From contig NC_080543.1 in NCBI RefSeq assembly GCF_028640845.1, forward strand, positions 12,058,858 to 12,122,857: a DNA stretch of 64,000 nt, read 5' to 3'. Made by a program: the position numbers and the translations under genes. This stretch comes from Ahaetulla prasina (taxonomy: Eukaryota > Chordata > Lepidosauria > Squamata > Colubridae). Shown piece by piece: positions 42,720-54,034 of the stretch (positions within the stretch are counted from its first letter, which is position 1; each line of letters begins with the position of its first letter). A model generated the notes under the pieces. That model saw nothing but the letters and a program-made list of their open reading frames with translations, made no database searches and had not been told where the DNA came from.

Positions 42720-43560
42720 CTGGAGAATATCTCCTGGCCAGAGAAAGCTTGTTAGCACTAATTGGAATCTGGCGTGTCTCTTCGTGAACTCCAAACCACC
42801 TTTTTCCTTATTAACATCTTAAAACGTACACCCTTCTGTCATCAGACTTCATTTTAATGAACACGTGTGATATTACAGGATGCAAATATGCAACATGTTT
42901 GATTACAAGTAACTGATTTCTTATGCAAAGAGAAAATTACTTTGGGTCCAATCTACTCTTCTCTTGCATTTTCTTTGATGTCTTAATTATAAAAGGGAAT
43001 GTAAGATGGGTCTCTCTTGGGATTCCCTCTTTGAATGAGAGGAATCCCTTTTATCAGAATATTCTGAATAAACTGTAATTAAATGATCTTCCTGTCTCGG
43101 TCTGTCTCATTGGAAAACATGCATGCCAAGGTAGAGCCTTAAGAAGCTATATTTGACCTTCGGTTATGAGGTCCTTACCACTAAGGTAAGGACCTCATAA
43201 TAACTAATAACTCATAATAACTCATAATAACATAATATTATTAATAACTAAGCTGTTATATTTTCCAAGCAGCCCAGCACCAGCTGCAATGACCTTGCAT
43301 TATAAAAAATAATAATAATCCAGGAGAGAAATGTACAGAAAAATACAGGAAACAAATAAAAAAGAAGGTGGCTGAGGAGTTCTATTTCATATGAAAGCCA
43401 ACTGAGTTAGGAGAGAGTCTACAATACGTCCATATTGTGCCTTAAACCTGGAATAGGTCTGTCTTTTGTTTCCCTTTAGACATGCTTGGCTGTTCTACAT
43501 TGCTGGGTATTGATTCAACAAAGCACCCAACAGCGTATTTGAGAATAGTGTAGGAACTAG
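42720..43560. other. Unassigned sequence containing a perfect hairpin
   Basis: A 16-bp perfect inverted repeat with a 5-base loop lies at 43164-43200, followed by TAATAACTCA repeats. Otherwise unrecognised. Confidence 0.6.
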
Positions 43561-43806
43561 AGGTAAAGGTAAAGGTTCCCCTCGCACATACATGCTAGTC
43601 GTTGCCGACTCTAGGGGGCGGTGCTCATCTCCGTTTCAAAGCCGAAGAGCCAGTGCTGTCTGAAGATGTCTCCGTGGTCATGTGGCCGGCATGACTCAAT
43701 GCTAAAGGCGCTACTACATGGCAGCACTAAGGATTCGAACCGCTGAGCTGCCGACCTTTCGATCGACAAGCTCAATGTCCTAGCCCCTGAGCCACCGCAT
43801 TCCTAG
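43561..43806 (-). mobile_element. Sauria SINE, antisense, internally deleted
   Basis: AGGTAAAGGTAAAGG tail complement and GGATTCGAACCGC B-box complement. About 110 bases in the middle are missing compared with the full copies. No clear TSD. Confidence 0.88.
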
Positions 43807-44004
43807 AAGTGACTAGCAATTAGTGAACTAGAAGTGACTAGCAATTCACATGCCAAAAGGCAAGATTACTTCCTCAAAGGAAAATTCACATTCACTCTCT
43901 CTCTCCCACTCCCTCCCTCTCTTCCTCCCTCCCCCCCCTCCTCTCATGCTTGCTTTCAAGTAGACAAGTTGCATTCCTAAGCATTTGACAACATTAATTG
44001 GCAA

Positions 44005-44140
44005 TTCATGGCAGCACAACTAAAATATACGGACTTTGGGGACAGATTTATTAATATGATTAAAGCAATATATTGTAAACAATCAGCCAAGGTGATAGTA
44101 AATGGAGATATGACAGAGAACTTTGATATCAAGCAAGACA
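44005..44140 (+). mobile_element. L1 LINE ORF2 fragment, truncated at both ends
   Basis: Frame FINMIKAIYCKQSAKVIVNG is a reverse-transcriptase segment of L1 ORF2. The match breaks off after IKQ, exactly where telomere-like repeats begin. Confidence 0.85.
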
Positions 44141-44173
44141 CCTTAATCCTAATCCTAACCCTAACCCTAATCC
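44141..44173. repeat. Short interstitial telomere-like repeat
   Basis: CCTTAATCCTAATCC then two exact CCCTAA units and a variant: about five units in 33 bp, between an L1 fragment and a MITE E-like fragment. Confidence 0.85.
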
Positions 44174-44379
44174 ATGCTGGCTCGGGAATTTTGGGAGTTG
44201 AAGTCCGTAAGTCATAAAGGGGCCATCGATCCCCACCCCTGCTTTAAAATTTCACCTTCTGCTCGTTTCTTTTCCCCAAGCACTGAAAATGTTTTTGAAA
44301 ATTAAAGCAAGGCCGCCCCGTTTATAAAACAAGTCCATCCCTTTTATATTTCCTGATATAAAAAGATAACTCAGTAAGC

Positions 44380-45090
44380 CAACTCAGTAAGCTCAAACTG
44401 CCCAAGGAGCTGCTGATTCAGTTGTACAGAGGAATTATTGAGTCTGTCATTTGCACCTCTATAACTGTCTGGTTCGGTTCTGCAACCCAACAAGAAAGAC
44501 ACAGACTTCAGAGGATAATTAGAACTGCAGAAAAAATAATTGCTACCAACCTGCCTTCCATTGAGGACCTGTATACTGCACGAATCAAGAAGAGGGCCGT
44601 GAAAATATTTACAGATCCCTCACATCCAGGACATAAACTGTTTCAACTCCTACCCTCAAAACGACGCTATAGAGCATTGCACACCAGAACAACTAGACAC
44701 AAGAACAGTTTTTTCCCGAAGGTCATCACTCTGCTAAACAAATAATTCCCTCAACACTGTCAAACTATTTACTAAATCTGCACTACTATTAATCTTCTCA
44801 TCGTTCCCATCACCAATCTCTTTCCACTTATGACTGTATGATTGTAACTTTGTTGCTGGCAATCCTTATGATTTATATTGATATATTGACCATCAATTGT
44901 GTTGTAAATGTTGTACCTTGATGAAGGTATCTTTTCTTTTATGTACACTGAGAGCGCATGCACCAAGACAAATTCCTTGTGTGTCCAATCACACTTGGCC
45001 AATAAAAAATTCTATTCTATTCTATTCTATTCTATTCTATTCTATTCTATTCTATTCTATTCTATTCTATTCTATTCTATTCTATTCTAT
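44380..45090 (+). mobile_element. Snake1/L3-type LINE 3' end with (TTCTA)n tail
   Basis: The frame to 44745 encodes the reverse-transcriptase C-terminus (YRGIIESVICTSITVWFGS, LLPSKRRYRALHTRTTR). The 3' UTR has CACTTGGCCAATAAAAAATT leading into about 16 TTCTA pentamers. Snake L3/CR1 elements seeding this pentamer are described in snake repeat surveys. Confidence 0.85.
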
Positions 45091-45480
45091 ATACTTCCCA
45101 TTTTATCCTTTCCTATCTGTAGTTTTAATTTAATGATGAGAGGGTGAGGGAACAGTTCTCCAGCCTGCCTTCATGCCATGGCCATCAAGCCATTGGATGT
45201 TTTCCCAGCTTCTGTTTTCAACCTTACGCTGTAAGCAGCTGAACCCACATGTGGATTTTCCAGCGAGGCTGGAAAAACACAATCCAAGTACCAAGTTGGA
45301 TATGAACCAGGAGCTGTTCCTCTCTCTTCCCGATCCTTTGGAGTCAAGCCAAAGACACTATTTCTTGTTTTTATTTTCATTTTTGCTTTTGAACTAGGGT
45401 TGATTCCCAGCAACCAGCTGGGCAGGTCCTTGCGGTTATCGTGTTATGATTTCAAGAGTGATTTGCCATTGCATCCTTCC
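45091..45480. other. Unassigned intronic sequence
   Basis: Nothing recognised. Confidence 0.5.
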
Positions 45481-45484
45481 TAGA

Positions 45485-45590
45485 GCTTAGAGAGAGTGAC
45501 TGGCCCAAAGTCACCCGGATGCTTTCATGTCTAAAATTCACAGTCACCTGATTTTTAGCTTTGGGTCTTCATCATTACACCAAATTGTCT
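45485..45590 (-). mobile_element. tRNA-like SINE fragment, antisense
   Basis: GACTGGCCCAAAGTCACCCG and CATTACACCAAATTGTC match the family at 34431-34815. Confidence 0.65.
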
Positions 45591-45729
45591 CTCTATTTTT
45601 ACATGATGTATATTCTGACTGATTGCTAGTACCACCGATTATTAGGAAGTAGGCATTACCTGACTGGTTTCATCCTGAGGGCTTTTTAAGAAAGAGACTG
45701 GACAATCATTTGCCTGAAATGGCCTTGGG

Positions 45730-45951
45730 CAGGGGTGAAATCCAGCAGGTTCTGGCCGGTTCTGGAGAACCGGTAGCAGAAATTTTGAGTAGTTCGGAGA
45801 ACCGGCAAATGCCACCTCTGGCTGGTCCCAGAGTGGGATGAGAATGGGGATTTTGCAGTATCCATCCCCTGCCATGCCCATCAAACCACACCATGCCCAC
45901 CAAGCCACGCCCACAGAATCGGTAGTTAAAAAAAATTGAATTTCACCACTG
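45730..45951 (-). mobile_element. MITE A, antisense
   Basis: CAGGGGTGAAATCCAGCAGG to GAATTTCACCACTG. The flanks GCCTTGGG and GACTCATC do not match, so the TSD is absent. CR1-like sequence precedes it (45680-45720). Confidence 0.85.
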
Positions 45952-46109
45952 GACTCATCAGTGATAGATAGCCAGATGGTATTCTGTAGCGGGTTTTTAT
46001 TTTCAGCTTTGGCAACTTTCAGATGTATGGACTTCAACTTCCAAATTCTGGGACTTAAAAGTTGCCAAATTTGAAAAAAACCACTGCTATAGATTACCAT
46101 CTGGCTAAC

Positions 46110-46560
46110 TCTAGAGCCGGGGTCTGCAAACTTGGCTCTTTTAAGACTTCAACTCCCAGAGTTCCTCAACCAGCAAAGCTGAGAGGTTAAGGAAAGATGG
46201 GTTGTATATGACATTCTGACAAATTTACAAAAATTGATAATAAAGGAAGAGGGAGGGAGGGAGGGAGGAAGGAAGGAAGGAAGGAAGGAAATGATATTTT
46301 CAATTGGAATTGGTGTTTGCACAACCATTTATCCCCTCCAAAAGGTAGATTGCTATATTTGAATGTTATTTCACACAGAGTGATTTCCCCAAGAGGAAAT
46401 TTGGGATAGCAACTCCCAGAATATTTCTGTTGTTGTCTAGGACAGTGCTTGTTATCCATTGGCAAAATTAAGACATGTGGACTTAAACTCCCAGAATTCC
46501 CTAGCTGGCACGGCAACCTGGGGCATTTTGGGAATTGAAGTCCATATACCTTATAAAGTT
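46110..46560. mobile_element. Degenerate MITE E-like pieces with (GGGA/GGAA)n
   Basis: TTTTAAGACTTCAACTCCCAG (46140) and GGGAATTGAAGTCCATATAC (46530) resemble halves of MITE E. A purine repeat lies at 46243-46290. Confidence 0.5.
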
Positions 46561-46599
46561 GCTGAAGCGGAGAATCATATTTCTTTCCTTTCTCTAATT

Positions 46600-47529
46600 C
46601 AAAATAGAATAATAAGTGGAGCTCAGCTTCCAACTTGCTCAGCTTTGAGGTTGCTTTCTGCCTATCTCTAACAAAGCATCTCGGAAGCAGCATTAGAAGA
46701 AGGCTGGGTCCAAATATTTTTTATTTATTCTAGTAGTTAGCGGCCTTATCAGTGGCAGCCTTCCAGGCTAAACTTTTCCAGACAGCCTTCAGGGAATTAT
46801 TATTATCAATGTTTGGATGTTTGTTTGTTTATTTAATGATTAACCATGCGTTGTTTGTGGTTTTTCATTTTTTGTTTATGAACCCACACTGTCCCTTTTT
46901 TTAAAAAAAAAATTATGGGCGTTTTATTATTTTTTTGGCACATCGTTGTGAGCTTTGGTGAGTCTGCATAGATTAATAATTAATAATAAGATTAGATCAT
47001 AATATGATTCCTGTATAAAAGATTCACACCTGCTTCTTCACCTTTATGAAAATTTCCAATGTACTAAAAACTGTCCAAGGTATAAAACACTAAAAATTAT
47101 AATTCAGTAGCACTCCAAAATTGTTAAAAGAAATAAATGCAACAAACTAAAATATGGGACAATACCAGATTAGACTAGAAGAGATCAGCACAAGCCAGGA
47201 ATATATTTGGCTTTTCAAAATTCCATTCATTCATTGACGGGAAAATGGAAGGAACCACTTTACTGGGGGGGATACGTTTTCTAATGGCTTTGCAAAGTTG
47301 GAGCTGACAAAGAGCGCTCCAATGCACGGGTGGGCAGCTACAGCTTAGGAATTCTGGGAGTTGAAGTCCACAGGTCGTAAAGGGGCCATAATTGCTCATC
47401 CCTGCCCACCCCTCCTCCAGAAGGTTTTTGTCTTTATTTTTCTTTTGAACTCCTTTTGCCCACAATGTAAACAGCCCAGATGCCATTTAGAATTTTCCTC
47501 AATTCATTTATTTCATTTATTATCAAATT
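46600..47529. other. Unassigned sequence with a MITE E-like half
   Basis: AATTCTGGGAGTTGAAGTCC at about 47350 is a MITE E arm; the rest is unrecognised. Confidence 0.5.
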
Positions 47530-47814
47530 TCAATGGTGGTGCAGTGTCTCAGCGGTTAGGAGGCTGGGCTCATTAGCTGGAAAGCTGACAGCCCAGGTTC
47601 GAGACCCGAGCTCCATATGATGGGGTGAGCTCCCACCCTCGCCTCAGCTCCTGCCAACCTAGCAGTTCAAAAGTATACAAATGCAACTAGATAAATACCC
47701 TGTGTCCCCAAAAATAAGACCTATCCTGAAAATAAGACCTAGCATGTTTTTTACATGTGCGCCTAATATAAGCCCTATCCTCCAAATAAATCCTACTTAA
47801 AAGCCTGCAGTTGA

Positions 47815-48370
47815 ATATAATAAGGGAACTATTGGGAGAAACAAGAAGTACCTACCCATTTCAATTCTAAGCTGTTTTTTTAATTGAGAATTGACGATAG
47901 GGAAATTTTTTAAGCATATGTTATTTAGAGGCAGAGGAAGTCGATAAGAGGGAATAGTTTTTGTGATTTCAGGACTATTCCTAAGTAAGATGGAAATGTC
48001 TATGTGATTGCAGGGCAGCTTTAAGAAAGGGTTTTTAGATGGTCTGACCTCTGATTAAAAGCAATACAGAAATATGTTTAAATTTGTGGAATTTAAGAAG
48101 TTAACAGAAGAACTATTAATGATGTTTTGGGGAATTAAAACATGGGGACCAGACTTCATTTAAACCTTAATGGGATGGAATACAAGTTTTTATTAGATAT
48201 GTGCAATAACTATTAATTTTAATGAAGGAGAAGAAAATATATTGTATAGAATACAATGGGGGATGAAATTTGAAATACGCTTAAGGATGTACCTGACTGA
48301 CAATCTGTTCACAATGATTTTTTTTTACTATTATGTTTATAAAAATAAAAAAAAACTTTTTGCAAAAAAA
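47815..48370 (+). mobile_element. L1-like LINE 3' end, degenerate
   Basis: GAAACAAGAAGTACCTACCC resembles the L1 at 5124-5576, and the segment ends in an A-rich tail. Confidence 0.5.
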
Positions 48371-48828
48371 AAATAGCCTACACAGTTGGCCGCCCACCCA
48401 TTCCATCTGGTTGCTTGTGATGCTACGGCCACAAGGCGATGCGGGTGGTGGAGCAGGCCCCTGCCACTCCCATGCAGGCTTACCTCAGGGCCTCTCCAGT
48501 CAGCCCACCCACACCCAATACCTGACTTGCCTCGTGGCCGTGGCACTGGAGCATTGCTCGGCTCCTGTTCCATTGCGGCCACAAGCAAGCAGAAGAAGTG
48601 GGTGAGCGGCCAAGCAGGGGAGAATGGGGCTACTGGAGCTGCCACTGTGAGGTGAAGCAAGGGTCAGACTGTGGGTGGCCTGGCTGCGGGGCCCTGAGAG
48701 AAGCCAGTGCGGGATGCATGGGTCAGTTCCACACACACACCCCCAGCTTCACAACAGTGGCACTGGTGCCTGCATGGTATCCTGGCCTGCTGCAAGCAAG
48801 CAGAAGAAGTGGGCCTCCCATGCATGGG

Positions 48829-49381
48829 TGTTGTGTCTGCGCCCCCCGACCTGGGCCTCCTGCCAGAAAGTGATTTGGAGCCGGGCCTCCTGCCAGAAAG
48901 TGACTTGGAAAGTGAGGGGGAAGGGCCGTCAGGACTTACCTCGGGAGCACTGGCTTCCCTGGCTCAGCTCCAGGAGCCAGAGGCAGGCAGGTGGAAGAGA
49001 TAACGAGGCCTCCATCCCCTGACTCTTCCCCCCCCCAGGCCATGCCTCCAGACCCAGCTGATGGCAATCAGGCTTGGTTGGACCCTAGGTTTTGTAGGCA
49101 GGAGAGGCGGGAACAACAGAAGCAGGGGTGGGGCAGGCCTAGGAAGTGCTGAGTCATGGAGTCACACCCCACAGGATATAAAGGCAGCAAGAGCTGCTGT
49201 GCCTCTTCGTAGCAGGCAAATCAACTGATTAACTAAGAGCTGAAGTTTGTTCCTGAGTGACTCATCAGCGTCGAGGGAGATAACAGAGACACTTGGCAGA
49301 GACTCGCTATTCTACTGCCAGAGCTGATAGTGCCGGCTAATTAAGCCTTCACTCGGACGGAGGCGAAGGGGGGACAGAACA
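48829..49381 (+). mobile_element. Solo LTR, family 1 subfamily B
   Basis: TGTTGTGTCTGCG start, GGGGGACAGAACA end; flanks ATGGG/TCGGG are weak. Frame from base 2 is Val-Val-Ser-Ala, with a duplicated LLPESDLE unit. A frameshift brings a stop near 49003, before the usual C-terminal motif, which remains downstream. Confidence 0.82.
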
Positions 49382-49639
49382 TCGGGGAAAAAATAAGACA
49401 ACCCCTGAAAATAGGCCCCAGTACTTATTTTGGGGCCCAAAAGAAAATAAGACCCAGGCTTGGAAACACAGGTTGGTAGCACTTCGGTGGGAAGGTAACA
49501 ATGTTCCATGATGTCATGCGGTCACATGACTGTGGAAATGTCTTTGAACAGCGCTGGCTCAATGGTCTTGAAATGGAGATGAGTAGGACTAGCAAGGTAA
49601 AACTCTGCAGGGACTCCTTTACCTTTTTATTATGGAATT

Positions 49640-50149
49640 TCTACGCCATCCACCTTGCCATTCAGTTCAGCTCGCAAATAATAGGACATCAAGTGCAGAT
49701 GACCTGCTATGGTTTGGAGTCTGAGAGATTGATAGGAATGTAGCGGGTGAGTAACAGACTAGAAATTATCAGTGTAGTCCTCCAATATACAGCGAGATCA
49801 TGTCATTGTTCTTGAACCTTGGGCTTACGTTTAATTTATAAAATTGCAGCAGAGAATATTAATCAAATAATAATTACAGACTCCTTTTGGGGATATGGGA
49901 AGGCACATTTTTTAAAGTTATTTCTTTTACCCTGGAAGTGTGACAAACCTATGGTGACATATGAATTTTGCATGTAACTCTCAAATATTCTTTCATTGGA
50001 CCCTGGAGCCTCCTTTTAGCACAGATGCCAAAATCTGGCAACATAAGGCCCCAAAACAAAACTCTACACTATATACAAAATTGTATTGTGCATTCTAAAA
50101 TATTTAGCTTTTGGTGAAAAATTAATAGCTCAGATCTTAAATCAAGGCC
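49640..50149. other. Unassigned intronic sequence
   Basis: Nothing recognised. Confidence 0.5.
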
Positions 50150-50560
50150 TGAAAGCTAGTTTGGTGCAGTGGTTAAAGCCAGTAGTAGGATCCTGCTGGT
50201 TTAATAACCGGTTCAGTGATTGCGTATTTTGTGCGCCCACGCCTGATGCGCACTGCATGCACATGCACAGTTTTAACAAAACTAACCTTCCACATTACTT
50301 GTGGGGTGTAACACAGCTGAGGTGTGGCAATCCGCTCTACCACGTGAATCAGCTGAGAGGATAAAGGTAAGTAAAGCGCAGGGGCAGGTGGACAGGCCCA
50401 CCTGATCATCAGAGCAAACTGGTTTGCTCCCAGCTGATCATCGAGTTACCGAACTGGCTGAATTCCACCCCTGGTTAAAGCATCAGGCTAGAAACAGAGA
50501 GAGTGTGAGTTCTAGTCCCGTTTTAGGCTCCAAGCCACCTTGGGCCTGTCCCTCTCTCTC
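50150..50560 (+). mobile_element. tRNA-like SINE, split by MITE F
   Basis: TTGGTGCAGTGGTTAAAGC, then after the MITE ATCAGGCTAGAAACAG, GTGAGTTCTAGTCCCG and CTTGGGCCTGTCCC. Confidence 0.82.
50180..50473 (+). mobile_element. MITE F-like element
   Basis: CAGTAGTAGGATCCTGCTGG to GAATTCCACCCCTG, perfect TSD GTTAAAGC at 50172-50179 and 50474-50481. Confidence 0.88.
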
Positions 50561-50696
50561 AGCTTTACGAAGAAGAAGGCAAGAAGAGCAAGCCAATTTT
50601 TGCCGAGAAAACTATGGATTTAGCTTTGTAATTTCCAAAACTGACAAAGACACAAACAACCCTTTCCCAGCAAATCCATAACTGCTTCCCCAAGCC

Positions 50697-51103
50697 CAGG
50701 GGTCTGCAACCTTAAACACTCAAAGAGCCATTTGGACCCGTTTCCTACAGAAAAGAAAACACCGGGAGCCACAAAACCCTTTTGACATTTAAAATGAAGA
50801 TAACACTGCATATATCGTTTTTTAACCTTTATGCTACGCATAAAAATACTACTGTATGTTGCATTTATGAAATCAATGAACTGTTACAGAGAAAACTGTT
50901 AAAAATAAAAAAAAATATTTCTGCATGTAACAAAAGCATTTTGAACTCTGAAAAAAAAAAGATGAGTTGAAAAGCTCAATAAATCACGTGCCGGTGGGTG
51001 TTGTGCATTGGCGGTTGTGACACGTATTTTGAACGACAGGGAGCCGCAACAGTGGGATTAAAGCGCCACATGTGGCTCAAGAGCCGCGGGTTGCAGACCC
51101 ATG
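50697..51103 (+). mobile_element. MITE H (hAT; CAGGGGTCTGCAACC family)
   Basis: CAGGGGTCTGCAACCTTAAA to GCGGGTTGCAGACCCATG, TSD CCCAAGCC/CCCATGCC (7 of 8). GAGCCATTTGG and GGCTCAAGAGCC are characteristic inner ends. Confidence 0.9.
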
Positions 51104-51142
51104 CCCATGCCTAATAGAAATATACATATAGATGTAAATACT

Positions 51143-51418
51143 AGGGCCTCTGTGGCTCAGACTGCTAATGCAGTCTGTTATTAACAGCAGCTGCCTGCAA
51201 TTACTGCAAGTTCTAGTCCCACCAGGCCCAAGGTTGACTCAGCCTTCCATCCTTTATAAGGTAGGTAAAATGAGGACCCAGATTGTTGGGAGCAATAAAA
51301 GTTGACTTTGTATATAAATATACAAATAGAATGAAGACTATTGCTAACATAGTGTAAGCCGCCCTGAGTCTTCGGAGAAGGGCAGGATATAAATGCAAAA
51401 CAACAACAACAACAACAA
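51143..51418 (+). mobile_element. tRNA-derived SINE with L2-type tail, full length
   Basis: Head AGGGCCTCTGTGGCTCAGAC, B-box-like GTTCTAGTCCC, tail GTAAGCCGCCCTGAGTC...GGCAGGATATAAATGC and CAACAA. Confidence 0.9.
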
Positions 51419-51474
51419 AACTACACAAGATGATATTTAAGTGACAATTTAAAGTTTAATATGCAGGTAGTCTT

Positions 51475-52050
51475 GATTGCTCTTTAGAAGGCCAGATCCT
51501 GAAGAGGAAACTCAAATACTTTGGCCACCTAATGAGAAGGAAGGACTCCCTGGAGAAGAGCCGAATGCTGGGAAAGACTGAGGACAAAAGAAGAAGGGGA
51601 CGGCAGAGAATGAGGTGGCTGGATGGAGTCGTTGAAGCAGTCGGCGTGAGCTTAAATTGTCTCCAGGCAGTGGTGGGTTTCAATTTTTTTTACTATGGGT
51701 TCTGTGGGTGTGGCTTGGTGGATGTGGCATGGCTTGATGGGTGAGGCAGGGGAAGGATACTGTAAAATCTCCATTCCCGCCCCAATCCAGGGGAAGATTA
51801 CTGCAAAATCCCCATTTCCTCCCAATCAGCTGGGACTCAGGAGGCAGAGAATAGATGAGGGTGGGGCCAGCCAGAGGTGGTATTTACAAGTTCTCTGAAC
51901 TACTCAAAATTTCCTCTACCAGTTTTCCAGAACTGGTCAGAACCTGCTGAAACCTACCTCTGTCTCCTGAGGATGGTAGAGGACAGGAAGGCCTAGAGGA
52001 AAGTTGTCCATGGGGTTGTAATGGGTCGGACATGACTTCACAAATAACAA
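51475..52050 (+). mobile_element. Bov-B LINE 3' end, split by MITE A
   Basis: LKYFGHLMRRKDSLEK-type coding to 51667, resuming at 51963 with GAGGATGGTAGAGGACAGGA and ending GTCGGACATGACTTCAC. Confidence 0.92.
51668..51962 (+). mobile_element. MITE A in Bov-B
   Basis: CAGTGGTGGGTTTCAATTT to GAAACCTACCTCTG; flanks TCTCCAGG/TCTCCTGA match 6 of 8. Confidence 0.88.
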
Positions 52051-52970
52051 CAAGTCTTCACTTTCCAACCACAGTTGGGACCAAAATCTCTATTGCTAAG
52101 TGCCGTGATCATTAAGCCCAAAGTCGTGTGATTGTACAATGTCAGTTCTGTTCTGTCCCCCTCGCTTCAGTCCGAGCGATGACTTAATTAGCCGGCACTA
52201 TCAGCTCTGGCAGCAAACTAGCAAGCATCTGCCAAGTGTCTTTGTTATCTCTCTTGATGAGTCAACCAGGAACAAACAGTACTTCAGCTCTAGTTAAGCA
52301 GTTGATTTGCTTGCTACGAAGAGGTATAGCAGCCCTTGCTGCTTTTATATCCTGTGGGGTGTGGCTCCATGACTCAGCACTTCCTAGGCCTGCCCCACCC
52401 CTGCTTCTGTTCCCGCCTCTCCTGCCTATGAAACTTAGGGTCCAGCCAGGCCTGATTGCCATCAGCCAGGTCTGGAGGCATGGCCTGGGGGGGGGGAAGA
52501 GTCAGGGGACGGAGGCCTCGTTATCTCCTCCACCTGGCCTGCCTCTGGCTCCTGGAGCTGAGCCAGGGAAGCCGGTGCTCCCGAGGTAAGTCCTGATGGC
52601 CCTTCCCCCTCACTTTCCAAGTCACTTTCTGGCATGGGGCCCAGCTCGGGGGGCGCAGACACAACCAGTTCTGGCTGTGATCGTTAATCATGAACTTCAC
52701 ATACTTGCAACTAGCGACTTCCTGTCAGCTTTTCTCATTGACTTACTGGTTGGAAGCAAACCCCGAAGGTCACAAATGATAATCACAGGATCATGTAACA
52801 TTGGGACCATTGTTAAATGATTGCCAAGTGTGGGAATTGCAATCACATGATCATAGAGATGCTGCAAAAGCTGTAACTTCAAGGATCGGTTGTCAGTCTC
52901 CTTTTTCAGCACCATCATAACTCCAAAAGATCACTGAACAAGTGATTAGTAAGTGAGGACCGCTTGTATA
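52045..52970. mobile_element. MITE G copy, split by a solo LTR
   Basis: Left TTTCCAACCACAGTTGGGAC to 52148; right from 52667 with GTTGGAAGCAAACCCCG and TAGTAAGTGAGGACCGCTTG. Confidence 0.75.
52149..52666 (-). mobile_element. Solo LTR, family 1 subfamily B, antisense
   Basis: The minus strand starts GGTTGTGTCTG and ends CAGAACA. The TSD AGTTC is perfect at 52144-52148 and 52667-52671. The frame from base 2 is Val-Val-Ser-Ala, with an SDLESEGEGPSGL segment. It is frameshifted at a C-run near 52480, so the last motif is out of frame. Confidence 0.9.
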
Positions 52971-52974
52971 TACA

Positions 52975-53764
52975 CACACACCTCTAAACCTGAAACCCAG
53001 AAGGATCTGGTTCCCCGTTGCATCCCTTCTACATACCATTGCATTGCTTACTACCATTCTTGACTGTCCCTCCTATCATTAAACGGATTACTTGGCCACT
53101 ACTTGGCCAGTTCTTTCCATAAAGTCATCTTCTGGTCTTCAATTAGGGTGAAAAAGACCCTTCTGTCTCCATTGCAGGGAAAAAAACCTGTTCAACTAGC
53201 CATTGATTAGTTGGACACGTAATTTTTGGGGGGCTGAAGTATGGAATGATTAATGCTCAGCTCCTTGCTTATATAAATTGTGGAGAGAAGCTTGTGTGGA
53301 TGCTGGTAGCGGTGATGATGATTGAACGTGATTTCCTCCATAATTCTGGGGTTCCACTTCACTGTTCTATGAACTGATGGTGCCTAAGCCACTTTCTAGT
53401 TATCTTCCTGATACAGAATAAAATAGGTTTTCAGATAGCCTTTGGCACAAGAGACAGCAGAGCGGATATATTATTAACTCAGCGGAGCATGGAAGATGCA
53501 GCAAAGCCTTCAGGAATGTGACTGCTTATAGTTTGTTTTTTTTTGTATCATAAACCATCATACAATGCCATCAGTAGGACTCAAAGACACACAATGGAGA
53601 GTAAGAATTTTTGCTCTCTGTATCTTTTTGCCCTTGAAATGGAAAAAAAAAATGATTTTCCTGGTTGAAGGCCTGGAAGTGACTCTTTCCTCCAGAGACA
53701 AGTTGGTGAATTGCAATTTGCTACTTAAGAACGCAGAGAACAACTATATTGCATATAACTGGCA
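52975..53764. other. Unassigned intronic sequence
   Basis: Nothing recognised. Confidence 0.5.
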
Positions 53765-54000
53765 TAATGGTTTTTATAGTTATGATCTTAAATTGGGGGT
53801 TTTATTGGGTTTTTTAAATTTTTTATAATTTTAAATTTAAACTTTTAATTATCAGCCTTTTGAAATTTGCTAGGTTTTAAATTGTTGGTTTTAATTGTAT
53901 ATGTATTATGTTTTATCTTTGGCTGTACACCGCCCTGAGTCCTTCGGGAGAAGGGCGGTATAAAAACTTAATAAATAAATAAATAAATAAATAAATATTG
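53765..54000 (+). mobile_element. L2 LINE 3' tail
   Basis: GTACACCGCCCTGAGTCCTT, GAAGGGCGGTATAAAAAC and AAAT units. Confidence 0.9.
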
Positions 54001-54034
54001 GATTGAGCCAAATATATAGAATGAAATAAAAACA

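Larger units (their letters stand above)
47702..49467. mobile_element. DNA-transposon-like insertion with AAAATAAGACC ends
   Basis: Left CCCTGTGTCCCCAAAAATAA and right end ...AAAATAAGACCCAGGCTTGG with AACACAGG read as imperfect inverted termini inside the Sauria SINE. It contains an L1 tail, a GC-rich unknown block (48370-48828) and a solo LTR. Superfamily not identified and no clear TSD. Confidence 0.5.
47530..49625 (+). mobile_element. Sauria SINE, diverged, split by a large composite insertion
   Basis: 5' part 47530-47700 (CTCAGCGGTTAGGAGGCTGG, GGGGTGAGCTCCCACC). 3' part 49468-49625 (GGTGGGAAGGTAACAATGTT, GACTAGCAAGGTAAAACTC). Confidence 0.8.
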
